In this document: positions 54,356 through 64,000 of the stretch, piece after piece
How positions within the stretch are numbered: position 1 is the stretch's first letter
Layout: every line of letters begins with the position of its first letter
Assembly: GCA_963576735.1 (NCBI GenBank)
Contig: OY755183.1
Coordinates: 8,885,213-8,949,212 of the forward strand
DNA length: 64,000 bases
Direction: 5' to 3'
DNA from: Bedellia somnulentella
Taxonomy: Eukaryota; Arthropoda; Insecta; Lepidoptera; Bedelliidae
Translations under genes and position numbers: made by a program
The notes under the pieces: model-generated
Seen by the model: only the letters and a program-made list of their open reading frames with translations
Database searches by the model: none
What the model was told of the DNA's origin: nothing

Positions 54356-54832
54356 ATATACAGAGCCAATGTGGATGGTGTTGTTAGAAGAGGACGGCCG
54401 CGTTAGACGTTTGAAAACCATATCGAAAACGTTATTACACAGGCGAAAGTCCGAAGTAAAAAAATAATAAAAGAGCATGTATGAGAAGAATGATGAATAT
54501 GACAGAAAAAAGAGAGATTTGTCAGTATTGTACATATATGCAAACATATACTCACGACTATAAATCCCTAAAAAGGGTAGTCAGAGCTAAGGAATTGGAA
54601 ATTTCTCAGCCACTTTTGGAAAGTTGAGTGGAAAAAAGATGGTAAAATAAAGGTTGTTAGTGATGGGTCTCCAACCACATGTCCCAAAAATCCCTTAAAA
54701 GCCCCAAAACCGTTAGTCGCCTCTTAGGTGTACCCACCGGAAGAAATGGGGTAGTGCTATTCTAAGCCGACACTACACAGCCTTGTCAGTATTGTATAAA
54801 GTGGCAATCTATAGATCATAAGTAAGTGAGTA
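54356..54832 (+). repeat. LINE-beta relic split by SINE-A
   Basis: Left part 54356-54532 (TACAGAGCCAATGTGGATGG, AGAGCATGTATGAGAAGAAT) and right part 54783-54832 (TTGTCAGTATTGTATAAAGT) are one LINE-beta C-terminal/3' fragment interrupted by the SINE-A at 54533-54782. Confidence 0.8.
54533..54782 (-). mobile_element. SINE-A copy inserted in LINE-beta, 14-bp duplication
   Basis: Full-length minus-strand copy. TTGTCAGTATTGTA at 54519-54532 and 54783-54796 is a perfect duplication of host LINE sequence. Confidence 0.95.
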
Positions 54833-56403
54833 AATAACAAATCATTTTCATTTAAGGGTATACGTGCTAAATCAAGTAAGAAAATATTAAAAAGAAATAT
54901 AAACGAATATTTTGATTCAAACATAGATTCTAGTAATCACTTCACGCGTAAACTATGATACTATTGTTGCTCGATTAGATTTGAATCAAATTATACCAAA
55001 TTATATATTCCCTTTCATTGCCAGTAAGTATAGCTTACTACCTTTCTATAGGGCTAATACACTATAACCACTAATTAGACTTTTGTTACGCCCAATCACA
55101 CTCTCTTCATTGCGCATCACAATTTTAAACTTTCGATTTTTACCAGGCAAAACCTATTTTTATCAACTGAAACTAGAAATAGTTTGTTTCTGTTAGTGAG
55201 TAGCGTAAAACAATAAATAACGCAATCAACCACTTACATTACAACCAATTAAGTATTAACAAAATAACTGTCTTTGTCGAAATAATACAGACGTACTTTT
55301 CAAGAAATTTCTTTGTGCTACTAGTATATCTAAAAAAATGTGGAACTTTTTGATAAAATCGAGCAGATTTGATAAAAAGAGCAATCTTTATTTCTATTTC
55401 TACAAGGCATACAAGTTGACTTCGGATAGTTAATCAAACATTAATTAGTCAGATTTCTCAGTCGCTGTTTTAAAGTGACGCATAGTCGGATGTCGACTTG
55501 CGGAAATGCCTAATTTAATATAATTTGATAGTGGGTTAACATTACCATTCAAATCACTTGAAAAGCACCAGAAGCCACGATGCCTTTGGTAAGACCAGAG
55601 GATTTCCTAATTTAATCCGACACCAATCGGTATATTTCATGAACTCCTTTATTGTAATTCATTTACCTTTTGTTCAACTGTCATAAAAATAAATATCAAA
55701 ACACGAAGCAATCTTTAACAAAACGAACAATAATTCGAACACACATTATTCATACAAATGGATATCGTTTTGTCAAATTGACGCCTTCAAAGAGTGGGTG
55801 GTGTGTGGGCAGCCGGCGTTTTTGTGAATGAGTGTTTAAACTTGTCATAAAGAATAAATTTCATCTTGATAGGAGAAACTTGCTGAGATAATGCACTTTA
55901 TATGAAAGATGATATGATTGAGTATCTTTGTGATTGTAACATTTTTTTAAGATGCAGATAAACATGAATACGATGTGATTTTTAAATACACTGAGTACAT
56001 CCGTTTTAAGTTTAAAAACCATACATCTTTTGTTATCAGTTTAATGTCAGGAAACCATAATTTTAAGGTGTCTATTTTTGATTATGAAGTTGAATACTCA
56101 TTACCAATGATCCTTTTTTTCTATCGTAATTTCCTGGTTTTACTTTAAAAAAAACCATGAAATATAGTCGTAAGTATACTTATAGTTTAGATATCTTACA
56201 AGAAAGTGCGAGTTATTTATCACTTGGTTTCCAAAGGATCAGAAAATATTCAATAACTTTGTACACTACAATAATTTTGCTCAAGTACGTTGCTAATGGA
56301 TACAAGTATCGATACTTGAGTCAGGATGTCTGCACGACTAATCAATCGACTCGGTTTTACTAAATTAGATAAAGTTAACATGAGATGAATTATTACACAG
56401 TTA
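54833..56403. other. AT-rich DNA without genes
   Basis: No coding or repeat signature was recognised. Confidence 0.4.
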
Positions 56404-56655
56404 AACATACATACATACATATACTCACGGCTATAAATCCCTTAACGGGGTAGCCAGAGCTTTGGAATAAGAAATTCTTCAGCCACTTTTGGAAGTTGGT
56501 TGGGGAAAAGATGGTAATGATAAATGTTTTTAGTGACGGGTCTCCAACCACATCGCTCAAAAATCACTTAAAAAGCCCCTATACCCTTAGTCGCCTCTTA
56601 CGATCACCCACGGGTAGAAATGGGGTAGTGTTATTCTAAGCCGACACTACACGGC
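56404..56655 (-). mobile_element. SINE-A copy, full length
   Basis: (ACAT)n tail, TATACTCACGGCTATAAAT, TCTCCAACCACATCGC and TAAGCCGACACTACACGGC head. Confidence 0.93.
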
Positions 56656-56865
56656 AAAATTAAAGTTACGGCACAATTAAAGTTGTTATATTACAGTCAA
56701 TTTACTCTTAGCATCTGATAAGAGAGAAACAAGTCTCACGCTATCCACTATCACAGGCTTTGTACAGCTTTACAGGGAGCCAAAAAAAATATAATACCTA
56801 CTTGGTTTAATAAAAAATATTTTGATTTTGAATTCTATCTTTTCCCGTTGGAGTTTTATAGAACA

Positions 56866-57212
56866 TATAAAAAACAAGATAGAGTTTGTGATGTTAGGTT
56901 CTGTGATCGAGTAAGAAATAGCGTGATTCGTAAGAGGTGCGGTGTGTTAAGATGGTTTGGGCACATAGAGATGATCGATGATAGTCAATTGGTAAAAGAG
57001 ATTTACAGAGCCAATGTGGATGGATATGTTAATATAGGACAACCTCAAAAAGAGCGAGCGGCGAGTGCTCAAAATGGCAGGCGTTCGAAGTATGGAGAAT
57101 AAAAGAGCATATGGGAGAAGATGGATGGAAGTAAACAAAGCTAGAAAGGTTTGTCAGGATTGTACAAAGTGGCGATCGATAGTCTTTATGTATATTTTAG
57201 TATGTATGTTTA
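56866..57212 (+). pseudogene. LINE-beta C-terminal coding fragment and 3' end
   Basis: The reading frame gives DVRFCDRVRNSVIRKRCG and LRWFGHIEMIDDSQLVKEIY, then a frame change before MEVNKARKVCQDCTKWRSI-like codons and AAAGTGGCGATCGATAGTC. It parallels the second half of the 6.4-7.1 kb ORF and lacks the RT palm. It ends with TAGTATGTATG. Confidence 0.8.
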
Positions 57213-57443
57213 ATGAAAGACAGAGACAGTAAATAATTATTTTAAATAATTATTTAAATTATAATTTAAATAGTAAGATAATTTTGTTACTTGTCTGTGT
57301 GATCGCTGAGATGTGATTAGAAAGTTTAAAGTGTCCCTAATCCAAGTTACAGTCTAGTACAGTACTACTTATCATTCTTAGCGTCAGACTTAATTCTGTA
57401 GAAATATTAGTTATTTCTCATAATAAGTTGCCTAGTATTGGCT

Positions 57444-57540
57444 TGGCTGTGTAGTATTGGCTAAAAATGAGCATTAACACATTTCTTCCCATAAGAGACG
57501 ACTTAGTTGTTTGAGGCTTTGTAAATGAACGTTGAGTGAT
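57444..57540 (+). repeat. SINE-A 5' fragment
   Basis: GCTGTGTAGTATTGGCTAAA, TTCTTCCCATAAGAGACGAC; cut off just before the SINE-B copy that follows. Confidence 0.7.
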
Positions 57541-57547
57541 ATTATAA

Positions 57548-57691
57548 CATAAACATAAACATACACATAAACGTTCACGCCGAATATCCCCGAAGGGGTT
57601 GGCAGAGGTACTAATACTTCTGAAAATCACATGACTTAGTCACCCGGTGTTCATAGTACCCACGTTTTGCATGGACAGTGTACTCACGTGA
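57548..57691 (-). mobile_element. SINE-B copy, 5'-truncated
   Basis: ACATAAACGTTCACGCCG tail through TTTTGCATGGACAGTGTACT to CACGTGAT, where it stops. Confidence 0.88.
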
Positions 57692-58479
57692 TTAAACACA
57701 AATTATTTACAACCATTTGTTATTTACTTTATTTATTTAAATTTAACTTTTGAAATTATTGCACCTCGGCGCCAAATTCTTCTTTTATTATTTAATACGT
57801 ACACCACACTACAATTTCTCGTTCAAACTGTTCAATTTAATAAGGATAAAAAGATCCAAACTACCTTCAAGATTAATTTCTCAGAAATGTCAAGTAAAAA
57901 CTCATTTCCTTATCCGAATACTGCACGTACTAGTTGGCGTCAATGGCGGTATTGATTACACATTTCACAGAAGACCACTTGATGGTCAGTATTTTTTTTT
58001 ATAAATAAAGTGCTGGCTTCTTCGGATTCCGTCACGACCTGCACTGATTGCAGTAATTAATTATGGGAAAAAAGTTTTATTGCTGGTTATAAATCTTGAA
58101 TGTGGCAAATGGTTTATATCCACGTTTACTTAAGTTACAAAAAGTAGTCGTACAAACGATATTGTCGTTATACAAGTTATAGTATTTGGTTTGGTTTCTC
58201 TAAATTATTTATTAGGGTTCATATACAAATTAATCATTTTAGCTTTCGAATATATTTCTACCTATATTTAAAGTTCCGCATCAATTTCAGACGATTAAGC
58301 TGAAAATATATTGTCGTCTATTTCAATCAAGTTAATAAATACACAGGGAAACACAGATTTAGTCCTTGTATAATGTCTTCCATTGGCAACTCATTGGCAA
58401 TTTACTTTTGCAAATCCTAAATATTCAATATTAAAACGAATAAAAGTGTAGGATGAACACATCTGTGTCTTTTCCCAAA
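57692..58479. other. AT-rich DNA without genes
   Basis: No coding or repeat signature was recognised. Confidence 0.4.
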
Positions 58480-58612
58480 CACCATTTATCAATGTTATTA
58501 ATGGTGTAGGATAACATCGCCGAGAAACCCGTGGTGCTGAGTTTACACTTGATCATATGACAGTACATCTGTATAAGGAAGCGATAAACTCTGGCTTGCC
58601 TATCTTACGGTT
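58480..58612 (+). repeat. SINE-B relic
   Basis: TGTTATTAATGGTGTAGGAT-AACATCGCCGAGAAACCCG and TTGATCATATGACAGTACAT are diverged body blocks. Confidence 0.55.
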
Positions 58613-58704
58613 CAGGGATAAAGTAAGATGAATCGATTTCTATTGAAAATGACAAGTAAAAGGGCCCAAAAATGAATTATTGCACACTTGTAAACGTGTA
58701 ACGA

Positions 58705-58936
58705 ATAGCTTAGAATAGCATTCACCCATTTCTACCAGTGGGCGTTTGTAAGAGTGTTCGTATTGGGGCTTTTAAGTGATTGTTGGGATATGCAGTTGAA
58801 GACCCAGCACCAACAACCTTTATATTAAAATCTTTGCCCCACTCAACTTCCAAAAGTGGCTAAGGATTTTTTTATTCTGCACCTCTGGCTACCCCTTATA
58901 GGCCTTTATAGCCGTAAGTATATGTATGTATGTTAT
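58705..58936 (+). mobile_element. SINE-A copy, diverged
   Basis: TAGCTTAGAATAGCATTCAC to TATAGCCGTAAGTATATG, with all main blocks. Confidence 0.8.
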
Positions 58937-59264
58937 TGTAAAACAACATGTTGCAATTTAGGTTACAGTCTCAGTTGGTCAGCTGTTTAATTGGAATTCA
59001 CAAAAGCGCGGGCAAAACAATTGTGGTAATTGGTACCAAGGCCGCAAGGCCGCATTTCACTTACGATTGTGATCTTCATGTCAACTAGAAGGCTTTAAAT
59101 GTAATTAGACATTTAAATATCCACGTTATTTAGGCCTTCGATGCACTTTTGAAAGTAATATAAACACTATTTAACTCATAGTAAAATATTAAGCGATTTA
59201 ATTTTCGGTGAGACGCGACTGAGATTTTCGGCGCTTTATAAATGAATGTTGAGCCACCAGTCTA
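58937..59264. other. unassigned DNA
   Basis: No supported feature. Confidence 0.35.
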
Positions 59265-59475
59265 GAGATAGATAGATAACTCGTTTATTTAAGTTTACAT
59301 AACACCACATACAATAAATAACAATACATAGAGTGAAAAAAACAATATTTTTGACCTAAAAATTAGTGCTATGGTAACACAAACTAGGTCCTAACTCAAC
59401 GCTTGATATTTCCAAGGGGCAAAACACTGGTTTTCAGTTAAGGCCTACACTACACTACACATCATTAAATAATAT
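59265..59475 (-). repeat. LINE 3' region similar to LINE-gamma, with (GATA)n tail
   Basis: GATAGATAGATAACTCGTTT at the left, then CCTAACTCAACGCTTG and ACACTGGTTTTCAGTT, which parallel TCCAACTCAGCATGTG and ACGCTGGTTTTCAGTT in the 3' region at 20.3-20.45 kb. Confidence 0.5.
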
Positions 59476-60423
59476 ATGAATTAAAAATCTGTGTCTACCA
59501 CATTCGAATTAAAATAAAATAATAATAAAGGAAAAGACAGTAACCTAAAAATAATCACTACAAAAAAAATATACATACATCACCAATTGTCTTTTATTTT
59601 TCAATATTTTGAACTTCAAAGTGGCAGTGGTATTTTAATTCTTAATCTCTAGCTTCCCCTTTTTTTGGTACGTGTAACCGAAAAATAGGCAGTTACTATT
59701 TTATTATCAACATGGTTGTTATTTTAGTCATGGTTGTTATTTGTTATTTAAAAAAAACTGCTAATTTGATTTCATACGTTTAGGGAAAAAAAGATGTGAA
59801 GCGTATAATTGTATCGTGCGTATATTGTGCGTATCTCGCTAAAACACTTCTACAATACGCATGAATATTTCATTCATTTCGGCCGAAGCTGTTGATACAA
59901 ACTTTGAAAAAAGATTCCCAGATCACCGCACTAGTAGTTCATTTTAAATTCATTCCTCATTTTCCGATGGTTCCGCAACAGTTTCTTGAAAGAGAAAAAA
60001 CCAATAGCCACGGCTCGAACATCGCAATACTGTTATTGCAAAAGTTTTTACTCTCCGAGGACCGGAACATCGGAACAGTGCTCGGAAAGCGTAAGAATAT
60101 TTTTATCATTTTATATCTTGGGATTCTGCTAGGTCTTCAATAAAAAGAACATATTATTTGTTTAGACTAACTCTTGCGAGATGGCTTTTGTTCATATAAG
60201 TTGTACGTATGAATGCTCTCAATCTTATTAACTACATTCGCCATGGTGTCAGATCTGAATGTGTTTATATCACGTTTGATTAGAGGATATGAATTCTTTA
60301 TTTAATTGCCTTTTAATACTTTCTAAAGAGCTTGACGATTTTTTGTTAAAAAACAGCAATAAGGTATTTTTTTATAATTGCAAAGAAGAATTTCATTGTG
60401 ATTAAAACGTCTTGAGCCTAGAT
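59476..60423. other. AT-rich DNA without genes
   Basis: A SINE-A scrap may lie near 59625-59680. No gene is supported; the 83-codon frame at 59892 has no recognisable domain. Confidence 0.35.
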
Positions 60424-60482
60424 GCATATACTCATGCTTTTAGTTTTTATTAGGGTATGCAGACACTACCGCTCACCACTGT
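60424..60482 (-). repeat. LINE-beta 3' end fragment
   Basis: CATATACTCATGCTTTTAG, TTAGGGTATGCAGACACTAC and CGCTCACCACTG. Confidence 0.6.
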
Positions 60483-60527
60483 CTAACGCATTTCATTAAC
60501 TGATTAGCTATGTAGTGTGTTCACTTC

Positions 60528-60590
60528 ATTAGCTGTGAAGTGTCGGCTCAGAAAAGCACTATCCCATTTCTTCCCGAGGGTGTTCGTAAT
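60528..60590 (+). repeat. SINE-A 5' fragment
   Basis: TAGCTGTGAAGTGTCGGCTC to CCCGAGGGTGTTCGTAA, ended 24 bp before the inverted-repeat element at 60614. Confidence 0.8.
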
Positions 60591-60613
60591 TACATGAAAT
60601 CAAAATCGACCAG

Positions 60614-61460
60614 GAGGGCAATTCTCGCAAGTTCGATATCATTACTATCATACAAATTATATCAAGTGTTCAATGTCATGTGAAAAATATCACAAAGTGA
60701 AATATATTTCTATTGATAGATTGAAACTGTATTCTCGCACACGGTAGTAATTTTTCCTTAGACATTAAAGAACGAAGACCGAAATCCAACCAACCAACCG
60801 AACCAAGCGAATGAATTGAACGAAAGGTCAGTTTAACTGTCATCTTAGATATGAAAAGGTCTTCATATCTGTCAATATTTTTACTCGACATTGGCGAAAT
60901 AATTGTGGCAAACACGATTGAAGCCACCTTTAAAAATTGAATATTGAATTTGTCAATATTTACATATGTTTTGGTTTGTTTCAATTTTCCTTTAAGTGTA
61001 CTTTGCCGGTAACTAGCAAAGTCTGAATTCCCAAATGGACCATCCGACAACCGAATTTAGTTTTTGAAATTTTATTATGGAAAAATAATATATTTTTAAA
61101 TTTTAATAATATAATTAACGTTGATCCAAGTAGATATTATTTACAACTTCTAAGACTATTTGATCTATGATCCATTTAATATATTTACCTACATTTAAGT
61201 TTTCTATCTATAAGTATTCAAACAAAATTTGTAAACAAAATGGCTACCGTTCGCACGACATCTTCAAATATCATCATATCGTCTGATCGTGACCACACGA
61301 TATCATCCTTTGATATATATCATCATATCGGCTGGTTTTCAATAGAAAAATATCGATCGGATGGAGTGAGAATAGCTCAAGTCAAATATCGATCGCAAAA
61401 TATCACAAAAGTGATAAATATCGAAAGTGATATAATATCTACAGTGTGAGAATTGCCCTC
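60614..61460. mobile_element. 847-bp inverted-repeat DNA element, non-autonomous
   Basis: GAGGGCAATTCTCGCA at 60614-60629 is repeated in inverted form (one mismatch) at 61445-61460. A CAG on each side (60611-60613 and 61461-61463) may be a 3-bp target duplication. Subterminal zones are full of short repeats: ATATCAC/GTGATAT and TATCGATCG variants near 61330-61440 and ATATCACAAAGTG near 60687. No transposase is encoded. Superfamily unresolved. Confidence 0.75.
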
Positions 61461-61636
61461 CAGTTCGAAAAATGTCGTCTCGACGCACGCTTTTTTAATA
61501 ATCATACTGTGCTTCATCACTTTTGATAATAAAGTATATTGAATGTCATATAGCATTAATATTTAGAAATTAACTTGACAAACAGTTGAATAGCTTACAA
61601 AACTTAAAATGTACAAATAAAACAACTGTTAAGTGT

Positions 61637-62001
61637 GCCGTGCAGTGCAGTACCGGGCTTAGAATGTCACTACCCCTTTTCACCCACGGGTGTCGTAAAA
61701 GGGGATTCAGGATGTGGGGCTTTTATTATTATTATTAATCTTTATCAACTAAAATGGTTACATTTAATTATTACAAAGCCCTGCAAAACTGTTTTACAGT
61801 TTGTCTGCAGGTAGAGTCTCTTTAAATATTTTTTTTATAAGTGGTTTTTGGGCGATGCGGTTAGAAACCCATCCCCAGCCATATTTTATTTCCACCAACT
61901 TCTCCCCTATCAACTTCCAAATCTGGCTGAGGAGTTTCTAGCAATAAAGCTCTGGCTACCCATTTTTGGGATTTATGGCCGTGAGTATATGTATGTATGT
62001 A
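61637..62001 (+). mobile_element. SINE-A copy (subfamily 2) with a ~115-bp insertion
   Basis: GCCGTGCAGTGCAGTACCGG to GGCCGTGAGTATATGTATG. Between TGGGGCTTTTA and TAAGTGGTTTTTGGGCGA lies foreign sequence at about 61724-61838 starting with (TTA)n. Confidence 0.85.
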
Positions 62002-62939
62002 AACAACTGTTAATAGTTCTTAATAGAAAGACGTATACTTTTCCTTTTCATTTGATTATATCTGCTAAACTATGACATAGCATTTTTAATTACTCAGAGA
62101 CAAACATTTCGCTTTAGATTCCAAAATCGCCGAAAACTCAGATCCCCAATTCAAAAAGACGTGTGGGTTATCAAATGTAATTTTTGAAAGATGTTTACAC
62201 GATATGTTTCAAGCAGACAAAAAAAAACATTACCCCTTTACGTGTAGGCGAGATAACTTACAAAATATTTTTCACTATTTCAGTTTCACATGAAAATATA
62301 TTTATGTATTGTTATTGTAGGTGTGACATATTATGTCAATTATTTCAACTTAATTTCAGTAAAAGTTTTACGATGCAAGAAAGATATCTTAATGAGATTT
62401 GAGAAAGTAGAGCGTACCTATGCAGCATCTAGTTATAAATTATCATACAAAATACTATGAGCATCCAATAAAAATATTTTAAAATAAAACTAATGATATC
62501 TATAAACTTTGATAAGAAATGGAAAAATAAGAATATTTCTAGCAAAATCATTTTATAAGGCGACCTCCTCTTCCTTCTGCGGAAACGTTCAAGTTTGAAA
62601 AATATTTCTGTATCAATGAGATAAGCGAAGCAATCTCCTGTAAGCACCAGACTTTCCTTCCAAACGTACATTTGGTTTGCTCGTAGATCAATAGATTTAT
62701 GCTTCTACTGTATAAGAACCGAGAATATTTTCAGAAGCTGCTACAAACCATTTAATCTTAAGTATCCCCGAGTAAAATATCAAAACGGAACATCTCCAAA
62801 TATGAAATGCTTTTATGTTACCGTGCAGTTGCTGTTTTCACTTCATTTTATGAAATCTATTCAGCACCAGATTTTCTCTTAAGTATTTCGTTATTTTTAA
62901 TTGATTATATGGAATAATGAAAATTTTAAATTCGCGCAT
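62002..62939. other. AT-rich DNA without genes
   Basis: No coding or repeat signature was recognised. Confidence 0.4.
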
Positions 62940-63080
62940 GTTGAGTTGAAATAGCATTATCGCATGTCTGTGTCATTAAGTGTCGTACTAGGTGACTAAG
63001 GGCATGTGACTCAAAATCCAAAACTAATGATACTCTGTTTATCAATCTTTCCTTCCCTCAATATCCAACAGAAATAGTTT
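62940..63080 (+). repeat. SINE-A relic
   Basis: GTTGAAATAGCATTATCGC, TCGTACTAGGTGACTAAGGG and CTTTCCTTCCCTCAATATCC in family order. Confidence 0.5.
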
Positions 63081-63750
63081 GAGTGAGTGATCATGCATTC
63101 ACCAGCAATCACGCAAAACCATCCGTATTCACTACTATCGCGATGGTAGTCTCAAGACTGTTAACCTGCAATAGAGCAAAGTAGTAGACTAATCACCCTT
63201 TAAGATTATATTCGAGCCTAGTTGGGAACATATTATGGGCTGTGAATCTGTGATATGAGTTATTGAAAACACCCTTTTCTCTAGATGTTCACTGGTTATT
63301 TCAACCGGCAAAGCAAGCTTATTTAGCTCGAAATATACAACCCAAACCTTTTTTGACCTAAGTTTCAAATATAACAAAAGAACAACACAAGAATATAAAG
63401 TCTAGTAACGTCGCAAACTAATTAACTTACATCCAATAAACTGTTCTATTTTATTATTAACAACTCCTTATTAGATAAGTCTACAATTTGGCCTCTTTTC
63501 TTAATAAAGTTAGGGGACTACAACTCGGTCAAAATGGAAAAACTCTTGCACCTAATTTCTACATTCATTATTTTGTTCGTGAAACGGAAACAACGAATTC
63601 AGAATGTAATCTGAGTTGGTCCTTACATCGCCCTCGGGATAGACTTTTGGAGCTTACTAACTTCCTATAAGTAATACAAGTCAAGTTAAGAAACAAAAAA
63701 GTTAGAGAAAGATAAATTTTCCTTTTCTTTACAATAATAGGGATCTTGGC
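63081..63750. other. unassigned DNA
   Basis: No supported feature. Confidence 0.35.
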
Positions 63751-63761
63751 AAATTGAGATA

Positions 63762-63940
63762 CATATACATATACTCACGGCTATAAATTCCTTAACGAGG
63801 TAGCCAGAGCTTTGGAATGAGAAATTCCTCAGCCAATTTTGGAAATGTGAGTGGGGAAAAGATGGTAAAAATAAAAGTTATTGGTGATGGGTCTCCAACC
63901 GCATCGCCCAAAAATCCCTTAAAAGCCCCAATATTGCGGT
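63762..63940 (-). mobile_element. SINE-A copy, 5'-truncated, with target duplication
   Basis: It runs from ATACTCACGGCTATAAATTC to TTAAAAGCCCCAATA plus about eight extra bases. ATTGAGATA at 63753-63761 and 63941-63949 is a perfect 9-bp duplication. Confidence 0.88.
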
Positions 63941-64000
63941 ATTGAGATATGTATAAAATAAATTTAATGATTTTAAACGTTGTTTGTATTCGCTGAAAAC

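Noticed and set aside
59040..59095. Minus-strand ATG AAG ATC ACA ATC with GTAAGT donor, as the missing start exon
   Set aside because: It ends in phase 0, which does not fit the single leading nucleotide of the 28670-28752 exon.
59892..60143. 83-codon plus-strand frame
   Set aside because: AT-biased composition without motif, signal or splice support.
60676..61050. 124-codon minus-strand frame as transposase
   Set aside because: It has no catalytic motif or helix-turn-helix and lies in AT-rich filler of the inverted-repeat element.

Overview
The window looks like a piece of a lepidopteran (moth or butterfly) nuclear genome. It is AT-rich and intron-dominated, and it is packed with retroposons: SINEs, several LINE lineages, a non-autonomous Helitron, a solo LTR and small inverted-repeat elements. 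Family names used here (SINE-A, SINE-B, FB, LINE-alpha to LINE-delta) are local labels, because no library search was possible.

Host genes. Three host exons can be supported, all on the minus strand. An 83-bp exon (28670-28752) carries the hydrophobic part of a signal peptide. A 548-bp exon (25917-26464) carries a thrombospondin-N/laminin-G-like domain that I recognise as the N-terminal domain of the type XV/XVIII collagen Multiplexin. Their splice phases fit exactly (1 nt + 2 nt). A third exon (13216-13398) has a good start codon, a strong membrane or signal segment and a clean donor. It may start another gene, or be an alternative first exon of the same gene, since it ends in the same phase (0) as the collagen exon. 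No other host exon could be identified, so most of the window is probably intron or intergenic DNA.

Layout. 0.1-4.3 kb: a 5'-truncated LINE (LINE-alpha) with an uninterrupted endonuclease / reverse transcriptase / RNase H ORF. 4.9-12 kb: a dense transposon graveyard with two Helitron copies, a four-level nest (SINE-A holding FB, holding Helitron, holding solo LTR), fold-back elements with a tRNA-like core and a partly deleted LINE-beta. 13.2-13.9 kb: host exon and presumed 5' region. 14-25.9 kb: mostly unique AT-rich DNA with scattered SINEs and a CR1/L2-like LINE-gamma remnant. 25.9-28.8 kb: the two collagen exons. 29-64 kb: repeats in otherwise anonymous AT-rich DNA, including a 137-bp MITE (37.6 kb), a jockey-like LINE 3' end (39 kb) and an 847-bp inverted-repeat element (60.6-61.5 kb).

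How the mobile elements work together. SINE-A occurs about 40 times and shares its last ~40 nt with the 3' end of LINE-beta, so LINE-beta is the likely source of its retroposition machinery. SINE-B is a classic tRNA-headed SINE with a (TTATG)n-like tail. Target-site duplications of 9-18 bp around several SINE-A, SINE-B and FB copies show LINE-type integration. I found no defence system, CRISPR array or operon-like novelty; the unusual content is in repeat architecture.
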